DNA of 9,978 nt from Bacteroidaceae bacterium. Its GTDB lineage: Bacteria > Bacteroidota > Bacteroidia > Bacteroidales > Bacteroidaceae. Positions 1 through 6,430 of the stretch are shown here, piece after piece. Numbering within the stretch: the first letter of the stretch is position 1; each line of letters begins with the position of its first letter. The DNA lies in NCBI GenBank assembly GCA_017557475.1, contig JAFYYO010000424.1, positions 1-9,978 of the forward strand. Reading direction: 5' to 3'. The notes under the pieces are model-generated. The model was not told where the DNA came from and did not search any database. It saw only the letters and a program-made list of their open reading frames with translations. The translations under genes and the position numbers were made by a program.

Positions 1-2261
1 CCTGCCGACGGGCCTATAAGTGCGGCGGCATTCTCGGCAGCTGTGACGGAACCAGTATTGCAGCAGTCGGAAAGCTTGAACGTTGCCAGCAGACGACCAT
101 AGCCTACGATGCCGCCAGCTATGCCTCCAGAGACAGAAACCAAGCCGTGATTCTCGATGCCGGAGATGTTGATGGTACCTTTGCGGGCATAGCCAACGAG
201 CATACCAACGTATGTCGTTCCCTCTGCACTACAACTCTCGTCGAAGACTACATCCTTAAACGTACCGCCACCAATGTAGCCGAAAAGTCCGACACCTTCA
301 GTGCCGCTAAGATGAAGGTTGCGTATGGTGTGTCCCTTCCCGTCAAATGTACCCGCAAATGCCTTATCCCAAAGACCGATGGGCTGGAAATCCTCGCTGT
401 AGTCCGTCATATCGATGTCGGCTACAAGTGCAGCTTGAGCTTCCGTCTCCCCTCCCTCGTTGACTATCTGACTGAAAGTGCAGAGGTCGAGAGCAGAAGC
501 AATCTGATAGACGCCACCCTCCTGACGAAGCGTACCATACGAAAGCATCTCGTCCATCCAAGCAACACGACCATATACGAAGTCTCGCACACGGTCCACC
601 TCTGCCTCCCACGACCCAGGAACGGCAGGATTGAGGGAAAGCCATTGGTTGAGGTAAGGCCAGCGATAGAAGTTAAGGGTAGCCGAAGAACGTATCTCGT
701 TGCGAAGTGAATCGACATCCGCAGCCACATCATCTGGCTCGAAGTTTCCCTTCTTGCGAAGCTTTGCCCACATCTGCTGCATCTGCGCAAAGGCTGAAGG
801 ATCAGAAAGCACACGACCGACAAACTGTGTCCAGTTGCCCGTATCGCGCACCTTATAGGTCCAGTCCATACGTTCGTTGGCGGGATAGGTAGTCTGGTCA
901 TTCTCAAGAGCCAGGTCGGCATCCCATACAGGACCGACATAGAAATGGTCGTCATCACGCTCCTTGTAGAGGAAGACTTGGCAGAGCATGTCGGTGTTGC
1001 CATTGAACTCGCTCGTAAGGATATGGCGAAGGAATGTCTCCATATCAAGAACAGAGCGCATACCCGACTCTTGGTCAGTATAGTTGGAACCGAAGACGAT
1101 GTTCTCCATGTTGTTCCAAGTGTTCTGTATATAATCGAACTGCTCGGGCTGAATGATGTCTTCGTCGGGATCATGCACGGTAATGGGGTTGCCATGCGAA
1201 GACCAGAAATAGTAAGGCTCACGAGTAGCGTTATTATCCACCTCGACATAGTAGCCACCGGTAATGGTCTCTTCGTCAATGTCCGTCTCCGTCATCTCGG
1301 TGATATTAATGCGCTTGCTATCCACAGAGACAGCGTCTGCCAACGTGTAGGTGCCATGATAGTCGCCATTGACAAGAAGGTCAACCACTTGGCTCCACGG
1401 TGTCCATTGCATCTCGGCACGCTTCGACATCGCCCAAGCCACAGGATTGCGCATCAAGGTCTTGTCGCGATAGCTGTTGATGAGCACCCACTTCTTGCAC
1501 TTTGTGGGTGACTCGTGGACAGAGCCTCGCATCACATGGTGGCTCTTGCCGTCGTTATACTTCATTCGGAACGCTTTGTTCTCGTGTGTGGCAGAGTAGT
1601 TGCCACGAACACGGAACAGTATAGGATATTCCTGAACCTTTGTTCCGTTATCGTAGATGAGCACCGACTGTGATTCGAAGTCCTCGCCTCGATTGGTGGG
1701 CAGAATGTTGTTCTGCACATGGACGCTAAGTGTCGGCAAGTTAGTAACCTGATAAAACTGGCTGTCGTCACCTTCACCTGCATGGCCATAGAACTTCAAC
1801 TCTGCAACATTACAATAAGAACCCGCACTTCCCACATAGCGGACATAACGGAAACCTCTGCTTACATTGATGTCGGCTCTCGTCTCTGTCCCATTGCTTG
1901 GCTTTGTACTTATAAGGTAAAGAGGTAATGCATCCATGAAATCCGGACTGTTGGCACCCTCGAAGAGACTTAACAACATGCGGTCGGCTCCCTGACTGCC
2001 TGGAGCAGGCGTATAGCTGACGCGAGTGATGACGTAAGGCTCGCCAAGGTCTAAACCTACCCATTGCATCTTGTCTGCACCAGTACTGTAATAGGTAGAA
2101 GCATCACCATCGAATGCCTTAAGCGCACTTGTCTCGTTTCCCGAATATATCAAGGTGCCTTCGAGAAGCTGGTCAACAGCCGAGTCGTAGGCATACGTTA
2201 TTCCTGAGACAAATATAAGAGATAGCAGGACAACAAGCCTGCGACATTTCAGTTTCATCAT
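1..2261 (-). CDS. Secreted CotH kinase-like protein with discoidin-like and GLUG domains, downstream tandem paralog (partial, C-terminus off left edge)
   Basis: The frame is open from the ATG at 2261 to the window edge: 753 codons plus two bases, with no stop or frameshift when translated line by line. The protein starts MMKLKCRRLVVLL and has a signal peptide of about 24 residues ending TYA before YD, so it is exported. No lipobox is seen. Residues about 28-160 are a discoidin (F5/8 type C)-like domain, about 170-575 the CotH domain and about 655-753 GLUG repeats (VGLFGY, VGMLVGY, GGIVGY). CotH landmarks are the NGDYHGTYTL stretch, NGNTD and PVWDAD with D447. These match the CotH family, which in Bacillus and Mucorales acts as a secretory-pathway-type protein kinase; kinase activity here is inferred. 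It starts inside the stop codon of its upstream paralog, so translation is probably coupled. A second ATG at 2258 is an equally possible start. Whether it also ends in Big2 and dockerin modules cannot be seen. Confidence 0.93.
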   Translation of the reverse strand, partial: MMKLKCRRLVVLLSLIFVSGITYAYDSAVDQLLEGTLIYSGNETSALKAFDGDASTYYSTGADKMQWVGLDLGEPYVITRVSYTPAPGSQGADRMLLSLFEGANSPDFMDALPLYLISTKPSNGTETRADINVSRGFRYVRYVGSAGSYCNVAELKFYGHAGEGDDSQFYQVTNLPTLSVHVQNNILPTNRGEDFESQSVLIYDNGTKVQEYPILFRVRGNYSATHENKAFRMKYNDGKSHHVMRGSVHESPTKCKKWVLINSYRDKTLMRNPVAWAMSKRAEMQWTPWSQVVDLLVNGDYHGTYTLADAVSVDSKRINITEMTETDIDEETITGGYYVEVDNNATREPYYFWSSHGNPITVHDPDEDIIQPEQFDYIQNTWNNMENIVFGSNYTDQESGMRSVLDMETFLRHILTSEFNGNTDMLCQVFLYKERDDDHFYVGPVWDADLALENDQTTYPANERMDWTYKVRDTGNWTQFVGRVLSDPSAFAQMQQMWAKLRKKGNFEPDDVAADVDSLRNEIRSSATLNFYRWPYLNQWLSLNPAVPGSWEAEVDRVRDFVYGRVAWMDEMLSYGTLRQEGGVYQIASALDLCTFSQIVNEGGETEAQAALVADIDMTDYSEDFQPIGLWDKAFAGTFDGKGHTIRNLHLSGTEGVGLFGYIGGGTFKDVVFDESCSAEGTTYVGMLVGYARKGTINISGIENHGLVSVSGGIAGGIVGYGRLLATFKLSDCCNTGSVTAAENAAALIGPSA
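2258..2261 (-). other. ATGA stop/start overlap joining the two cotH-like genes
   Basis: The stop TGA (2260-2258) of the upstream gene overlaps the ATG (2261-2259) of the downstream gene. A second ATG follows immediately at 2258. No terminator or promoter can fit between the genes, so co-transcription and translational coupling are expected. Confidence 0.9.
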
Positions 2262-5200
2262 CTTAGCATATTGATTAATGCCACCACATCCTGTGCATTG
2301 ATTTTGCCGTCGTCATTGAGGTCAGCGGCATCAAAGTCAAAACGTTCTACAGGCTTGCCAAGGACATAATGTTTGAGAGCTACAAGGTCGGCAGCATCCA
2401 CTTCTCCATCACTATTAACATCGCCAGGAAGGATGCGCTCTGGGATGATGAAGTCGTAAGGAGTATAGTTGACGCCTTGCAGCGTATTGTCGTTCTCACG
2501 ATGGTCAAGTAAAGTCCATGCGGCATCGTCGGGCAATTCGCTTTGGTTATTGCTGCCAAACAACGACCATGTAACAGGATTGCGTTCTGGGTTATTCCTC
2601 GTATCATTAGCAGTTGTGAAACGATAGCCGGAAAGCTCAACCCTCTCGCCTGCGTCAATGAATATGTATAAAGGATTGCTTGGAGAGAAGGGACCGCAAT
2701 ACTTTGTGTAGACATTATCATCGAAGAGATTTTCCTGAACTTCGTTGCTATAGTGGTCACCCGTATAGGCATAAAGAACAAGCGGCGATATCTCATTGCC
2801 ATCCTTATCGAGAAGGTCAATTTCCGAGAGTTGTATCGTGGAGCCTCTACTTATCGCCTCAATAGCGAACTGATAGTAACGATATCCTGGTTGCTCCTCC
2901 ACGACGGTAACTGTACAGGTGTCGCATAGTGTATTGTCTTCAATGGCAGAGACGATGATGTCGGCAGTTCCAAGACCTATAGCCTTTACCAGACCTTTCT
3001 CGCTGACCGTAGCAATAGTTGCATCAGTCGTTGACCACTGTAGTGTAAGACCCTGCATGGTACTAGGCACAATGCTGACCTGCAGTTGCAACTTATCTCC
3101 ACGCATCATTGTTGCAGATTGGTTGCTGAGGATCAGAGACTTTATTGGGTCAGAGATATAAAAGTCGTAGGGCGTATAGTTCGTAGCTTCCAGTGTCCAG
3201 TCATCTTCACGCTCTTCAATAAGTTCCCAACTCGAGTCTTCAGGGTCATAGAGTTGAGTATTGCTGCCATAAAGGCTCCAAGAAGTGGGATTGCGATCCG
3301 AGTGGGTTCCCGTATCGTTGGCAGTATAAATGCGATAGCCACAGAGACCGACCTTGCTCATCGCATCGAAGAGGAAGTAAGCATAGCCATTGAATGCACT
3401 GTTGCAGTACTTAGTGTTGACGCTATTGTCAGCAACATTTGGCCAATCTTCATGGCCAATGTTGGAGTCGGTGCCATCGTAGATATTAAGGTCTTTCACT
3501 TCTTCGCCCTTCTCGTCGAGGATGTCGAATTCCGAGAACTGGATGCATCCGCTGCTGCCACCCTGCAACTTCGTAACGATGAGATTGTAGTAGCGGAACT
3601 TTGGCGGGTTGGGATTGTAGTTGGTATAGCCATTTCCCTTCTCATAAACGATGCCTCCCTTGCTCCACAGTATAGGCCAAGGATTGTGCGGCTTGCCATT
3701 GTCGAGGTTTTGATGCCAGATAGTGCTGCCGGCATTGGCATTGATGTGAAAACAAAGATAGCCGTTATCTACTTGGGCAGGCGTCATATTATTTGTTTGC
3801 TTGGAAGTACAATCCCAGCAGTTATTGATGACTGTGCTCTTGTTGGCATAAGCAAAGTCCTTACGTTCCATCTTGCCAGTAATGATACCAACATTGTAAC
3901 TATTATCCACAGACAGATAGCCACCCGAGGAACCGACAAGTGCTCCCGCTCCGCTTGCAGCTGTAACGTTGCCAGTGTTGCTGCAGTTGGTCATATTGAC
4001 GGTTGCCGACGAATGAATATAACCGACGATGCCTCCGGCAGCGCTGGTAGAAGCTACCACCGAGCCGTGGTTCTCTATTCCGGTAATAGTAGTTGTACCA
4101 TTATAGACATAACCAACGAGCATACCTACTTTGTTTTCTCCTTCCACGGAGCATGTTTCGTCGAAGACAATATTGCTCAAAGTGCAGTCCCCCGTATAGC
4201 CAAAGAGACCGACATTGCTGTCGCTGCCTGTGATATGGAAGTTGCGTATGGTGTGTCCTTTTCCATCGAAGCTTCCTTCAAAGTACTCCGACGATGTACC
4301 TATGGGCTGGAATTCATCCTCATAGTCCGTCATGTCGATGTCGGCAACAAGAACGGCTTCAGCATAGGTTTCACCGCCTTCGTTGACCATCTGACTGAAA
4401 GTGCAAAGGTCCATGCCAGAAGCAATCTGGTAAACGCCGTTCTCCTGATGGACTCTGCCGTAGGAAAGCATTTCGTCCATCCACGCCACACGGTCATAGA
4501 CAAAGTCGCGTACACGATCCACTTCTGCCTCCCACGAACCTGGCACTTCAGGGTTGAGTGATATGTATTGGGTAAGGTAAGGCCAGCGGATGAAGTTGAG
4601 GTTGGCAGAAGCGCGTATTTCTTCGCGGAGAGAATCTACCTCTGCTGCAACGTCATCCGGTTCGAAGTTTCCTTTCTTGCGAAGTCTTGCCCACAATTCC
4701 TGCAGGTTCGCAAAGACGGAAGGATCGGAAAGAACACGACCGACGAACTGTGTCCAGTTGCCCGTGTCTCGAACTTTGTAAGTCCAGTCCATGCGCTCAT
4801 TGGCTGGATAGGTTGTCTGGTCATTCTCGAGAGCAAGCTCAGCATCCCACACAGGACCAGTATAGAAGTGATCGTCTTCGCGCTCTTTATAGAGGAAGTC
4901 CTGACAAAGCATGTCGGTGTTACCATTGAACTCGCTTGCGAGGAAATACTCAAGGAACGACTTCATATCGAGCACCGAACGTTGTCCCTTCTCTCTGTCA
5001 GTATAGTTGGAACCGAAGACTATGTTCTCCATGTTGTTCCAGGTGTTCTTTATGTATTGGAACTGTGCTGACTGTATGATGTCTTCATCAGGGTCGTGTA
5101 CGGTGATGGGGTTGCCATGCGAAGATGTAAACCAATAGGGTTCACGGCTGGCGTTGTTATCTACTTCGACGAAATAACCGCCTGTGATGGTCTCCTCGTC

Positions 5201-6184
5201 AAGGTCCGTCGAGGTCATCTCGGTAATGTTGATACGCTTGCTATCCACTGAGACAGCATCTGCCAGAGTATAGGTGCCACGATAGTCGCCGTTGACAACG
5301 AGGTCGACAATCTGACTCCAAGGCGTCCATTCTTTTTCCACACGTTTCGACATTGCCCATGCCACGGGGTTGCGCATCAGCGTCTTATCGCGATAGCTGT
5401 TGATGAGCACCCACTTCTTGCACTTCGTTGGCGACTCGTTGAGTCCGCCTCTCATCATGTGATGGCTCTTGCCGTCGTTGTACTTGATGCGATAGGCTTT
5501 GTTCTCAGGTGCGGAGGAGAAGTTGCCTCGCACACGGAACAGAACAGGATACTCCTGCAACTTTGTTCCATTATCAAAGATAAGCACCGACTGCGACTCG
5601 TGGTCTTCGCCACGGACAGTGGGCTTGATATTATTCTTGACGTGAACGCTGAGTGTGGGGATGTTGGTTATCTGATAGAACTGGGTGTCGTCGCCTTCGC
5701 TTGCATGACCGTAGAACTTGAGTTCTGCTATGTTACAATAAGAACCTGCTCCTCCCACATAACGGACATAACGGAAGCCTCTGCTCACGTTGACGTCGGC
5801 TGTCGTGTAAGTACCGTTGGCAGGCTTCTCGCTGATAAAGTACAAAGGAAGCGCATCCATGAAGTCTGGGCTATTGGCGCCTTCAAAGAGGCTGAGCTGC
5901 GCACGGTCTGCCCCTTGACTGCCTGGAGCAGGGGTGTAGCCAACGCGAGTAATGACGTAAGGCTCGCCCAGGTCCAGACCGACCCACTGCATCTCGCTTC
6001 CGCTAGTGCTGTAGTATGTCGAGGCATTGCCATCGAAAGCCAAAAGCGCGTTCTCTTCTGAGCCTGAATACATTAGCTCACCCTGGAGGAGATTGTCAGT
6101 TGTTGCATCATAAGCAAACAGCATGCCTGAAACAACCATCAAAGAGAGCAGGACAAACAGCCTTCGTACCTTTAATTCTATCAT
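2258..6184 (-). CDS. Secreted CotH kinase-like protein with discoidin-like, GLUG, Big2 and C-terminal dockerin domains
   Basis: A 1308-residue exported protein. I place the start at 6184 (MIELKVRRLFVLL), because this gives a clean signal peptide (cleavage about LFA-YD, residue 24) and aligns with the paralog's start. The in-frame ATG at 6226 would add 14 charged residues and lies almost on the predicted transcription start. Domains in order: discoidin-like 28-160; CotH about 170-575, with VRGNFSSAPENKAYRIKY, NGDYRGTYTL, NGNTD (D424) and PVWDAE (D447); GLUG repeats 655-770; discoidin-like 862-1010; Big2 1013-1098 (motifs TIATVSEKGLV and IGLGTADI); discoidin-like 1101-1248; type I dockerin 1253-1308. 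The family suggests an extracellular ATP-dependent protein kinase or a structural derivative of one, and the other modules suggest binding to glycans or a protein partner. Substrate and partner are unknown. The gene is first of a likely two-gene transcript with the overlapping paralog. Confidence 0.95.
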   Translation of the reverse strand: MIELKVRRLFVLLSLMVVSGMLFAYDATTDNLLQGELMYSGSEENALLAFDGNASTYYSTSGSEMQWVGLDLGEPYVITRVGYTPAPGSQGADRAQLSLFEGANSPDFMDALPLYFISEKPANGTYTTADVNVSRGFRYVRYVGGAGSYCNIAELKFYGHASEGDDTQFYQITNIPTLSVHVKNNIKPTVRGEDHESQSVLIFDNGTKLQEYPVLFRVRGNFSSAPENKAYRIKYNDGKSHHMMRGGLNESPTKCKKWVLINSYRDKTLMRNPVAWAMSKRVEKEWTPWSQIVDLVVNGDYRGTYTLADAVSVDSKRINITEMTSTDLDEETITGGYFVEVDNNASREPYWFTSSHGNPITVHDPDEDIIQSAQFQYIKNTWNNMENIVFGSNYTDREKGQRSVLDMKSFLEYFLASEFNGNTDMLCQDFLYKEREDDHFYTGPVWDAELALENDQTTYPANERMDWTYKVRDTGNWTQFVGRVLSDPSVFANLQELWARLRKKGNFEPDDVAAEVDSLREEIRASANLNFIRWPYLTQYISLNPEVPGSWEAEVDRVRDFVYDRVAWMDEMLSYGRVHQENGVYQIASGMDLCTFSQMVNEGGETYAEAVLVADIDMTDYEDEFQPIGTSSEYFEGSFDGKGHTIRNFHITGSDSNVGLFGYTGDCTLSNIVFDETCSVEGENKVGMLVGYVYNGTTTITGIENHGSVVASTSAAGGIVGYIHSSATVNMTNCSNTGNVTAASGAGALVGSSGGYLSVDNSYNVGIITGKMERKDFAYANKSTVINNCWDCTSKQTNNMTPAQVDNGYLCFHINANAGSTIWHQNLDNGKPHNPWPILWSKGGIVYEKGNGYTNYNPNPPKFRYYNLIVTKLQGGSSGCIQFSEFDILDEKGEEVKDLNIYDGTDSNIGHEDWPNVADNSVNTKYCNSAFNGYAYFLFDAMSKVGLCGYRIYTANDTGTHSDRNPTSWSLYGSNTQLYDPEDSSWELIEEREDDWTLEATNYTPYDFYISDPIKSLILSNQSATMMRGDKLQLQVSIVPSTMQGLTLQWSTTDATIATVSEKGLVKAIGLGTADIIVSAIEDNTLCDTCTVTVVEEQPGYRYYQFAIEAISRGSTIQLSEIDLLDKDGNEISPLVLYAYTGDHYSNEVQENLFDDNVYTKYCGPFSPSNPLYIFIDAGERVELSGYRFTTANDTRNNPERNPVTWSLFGSNNQSELPDDAAWTLLDHRENDNTLQGVNYTPYDFIIPERILPGDVNSDGEVDAADLVALKHYVLGKPVERFDFDAADLNDDGKINAQDVVALINMLR
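2261..2431 (-). other. C-terminal type I dockerin
   Basis: Residues about 1252-1308 form two F-hand calcium-binding repeats. The first, GDVNSDGEVDAADLVAL, has ligands D1255, N1257, D1259 and D1266. The second, ADLNDDGKINAQDVVAL, has D1288, N1290, D1292, N1296 and D1299. All expected ligands of both loops are present, so calcium binding is likely. In clostridial cellulosomes a dockerin binds a cohesin. In Bacteroidota such C-terminal modules are frequent but their partners are mostly unknown. No cohesin is seen in the window, and no type IX secretion sorting domain follows. Confidence 0.9.
2441..2884 (-). repeat. Internal protein repeat, discoidin-like module copy 2
   Basis: Residues about 1101-1248, starting YRYYQFAIEAISRGSTIQLS and ending NYTPYDFIIPER. 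It aligns over its full length with the module at 3149-3601, so an internal module duplication flanking the Big2 domain is visible. It is followed directly by the dockerin. Confidence 0.75.
2891..3148 (-). other. Big2 bacterial Ig-like domain
   Basis: Residues about 1013-1098, between the two repeated discoidin-like modules. The order is typical of Big2: a serine/leucine-rich start (KSLILSNQSATMMRGD), LQLQVSIVPS, LQWSTTDATIATVSEKGLV, AIGLGTADIIVSA and a final CTVTV strand. Two cysteines (CDTC) near the end may form a disulfide. It likely acts as a spacer or adhesion module outside the cell. Confidence 0.85.
3149..3601 (-). repeat. Internal protein repeat, discoidin-like module copy 1
   Basis: Residues about 862-1012. 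The copy begins FRYYNLIVTKLQGGSSGCIQ and ends TNYTPYDFYISDP. Shared with the copy at 2441-2884 are the (Q)FSE-DILD/LSEIDLLD block, NTKYC/YTKYC, the GYR...TANDT block, RNPTSWSLYGSN/RNPVTWSLFGSN, a W-x-L-block and the TPYDF end. The pattern is that of F5/8 type C (discoidin-like) jelly-roll domains, which usually bind carbohydrate. Binding here is not shown. Confidence 0.75.
3875..4222 (-). other. GLUG repeat region
   Basis: Residues about 655-770 hold successive GLUG-type motifs: VGLFGY, VGMLVGY, GGIVGY and GALVGS, each followed by a short beta-strand and an asparagine-rich turn (for example CSNTGNV). GLUG repeats are common in Bacteroidota surface and secreted proteins, where they probably form beta-helix or adhesin-like structures. 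The same motifs occur in the paralog at 1-300, with two single-residue deletions relative to this copy. Confidence 0.8.
4460..5677 (-). other. CotH kinase-like domain, upstream paralog
   Basis: Residues about 170-575 of the 1308-residue protein. Blocks typical of the CotH family appear in order: the RVRGNFSS...AYRIKY strand-rich start, the KKWVLINSYRDKTLMRNPVA block, VNGDYRGTYTLADAVSVD, GGYFVEVDNN, DPDEDI, SEFNGNTD and PVWDAELALEND. D424 and D447 are the likely equivalents of the catalytic-loop and metal-binding aspartates, by motif position only. The acidic residue usually found just after YTL (as YTLTE in many CotH proteins) is replaced by YTLADA in both copies, which may alter or abolish activity. 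Confidence 0.8.
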
Positions 6185-6237
6185 ATTTTCAACACTCTTT
6201 CTACGCTCAAGTGCACATTTATGCAATTTAAGCGCGA

Positions 6238-6245
6238 CAAAGATA
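6238..6245 (-). promoter_or_regulatory. Putative Bacteroidota -7 promoter element for the cotH-like pair
   Basis: On the minus strand the sequence reads TATCTTTG, a full match to the Bacteroidota sigma-ABfr -7 consensus TAnnTTTG. It lies about 54 bases upstream of the ATG at 6184. Transcription would start near 6231, leaving a leader of about 45 bases. A run of nine A residues lies just upstream (minus strand) and could act as an UP-like element. No good -33 TTTG is visible. The position supports 6184 rather than 6226 as the start. Confidence 0.6.
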
Positions 6246-6261
6246 GTGTTTTTTTTTATAA

Positions 6262-6274
6262 GTTGCTCCGCAAC
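6262..6274. repeat. Short inverted repeat upstream of the cotH promoter
   Basis: GTTGC-TCC-GCAAC, a perfect 5-bp stem with a 3-base loop, flanked by T-runs at 6249-6257 and 6279-6285 (plus strand). It lies 17 bases upstream of the -7 element. On the plus strand it resembles a weak terminator (stem, then GGCA and seven T), but no plus-strand gene ends here. A protein-binding site near -30 is as likely. Confidence 0.4.
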
Positions 6275-6298
6275 GGCATTTTTTTCGACACAACATGC

Positions 6299-6408
6299 CT
6301 AGTTTGCAAATTAGGCGTGGCTAATGGGTCAATTAGGCGTGCCTAGTTGGGCAACTAGACGTGGCTAGTTTGCAAATTAGGCGTGCCTGGTTTTCAAACG
6401 AGACACAC
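6299..6408. repeat. Array of five 22-bp tandem units, each with a 16-bp imperfect palindrome
   Basis: Units start at 6299, 6321, 6343, 6365 and 6387 and are exactly 22 bp each. Cores are CTAGTTTGCAAATTAG (units 1 and 4), CTAATGGGTCAATTAG (unit 2), CTAGTTGGGCAACTAG (unit 3) and CTGGTTTTCAAACGAG (unit 5). Each core is followed by a 6-base linker: GCGTGG, GCGTGC, ACGTGG, GCGTGC, ACACAC. At the fourth pair of the palindrome the bases are G/T, A/T, G/C, G/T and G/C, so pairing as RNA is kept in all five. The linkers alternate GTGG/GTGC over the first four units, a 44-bp higher-order period. The array sits between the araC stop and the cotH promoter. It could be an operator array, an RNA structure at the araC transcript end, or a dispersed intergenic repeat. 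Unit 5 is the most degenerate. Confidence 0.85.
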
Positions 6409-6430
6409 CTTCTGAAAATAAACAGGTTAG

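Larger units (their letters stand above)
6185..6430. other. Intergenic region between araC and the cotH-like pair
   Basis: The 246-bp noncoding stretch contains, reading on the minus strand from araC: the 22-bp palindromic array, a T/A-rich hairpin segment, the -7 element and a leader with a weak AAAGAG 11-16 bases before the ATG at 6184. No open reading frame of its own is convincing. No classical stem plus T-run terminator for araC is seen on the minus strand, so some read-through from araC is possible. Confidence 0.7.

Noticed and set aside
464..1279. Minus-strand open frame of 271 codons inside the left CotH-like gene
   Set aside because: It is in a different frame from the continuous paralogous coding frame (2261 to 1), which is open throughout and aligns to the second copy.
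3086..4561. Long plus-strand open frame of 491 codons
   Set aside because: It lies antisense to the CotH-like gene, whose minus-strand translation has clear GLUG, discoidin-like and CotH motifs. The plus-strand product shows no recognisable domain and is a mirror of codon bias.
6185..6226. Upstream ATG at 6226 as start of the 1308-residue protein
   Set aside because: The extra 14 residues (MHKCALERRKSVEN) would bury the signal peptide, are absent in the paralog, and begin only about 5 bases after the predicted transcription start.
6262..6285. Rho-independent terminator on the plus strand
   Set aside because: The stem is only 5 bp and no plus-strand gene ends upstream. The minus-strand reading has no T-run after the stem, so it does not serve araC either.
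6299..6408. CRISPR array
   Set aside because: Units are contiguous 22-bp tandem repeats with no unique spacers of 30-40 bp, and no cas gene is nearby.
6299..6408. Integron attC or IS terminal inverted repeats
   Set aside because: No GTTRRRY-type integron core sites, no transposase, and no target-site duplication flanking the array.
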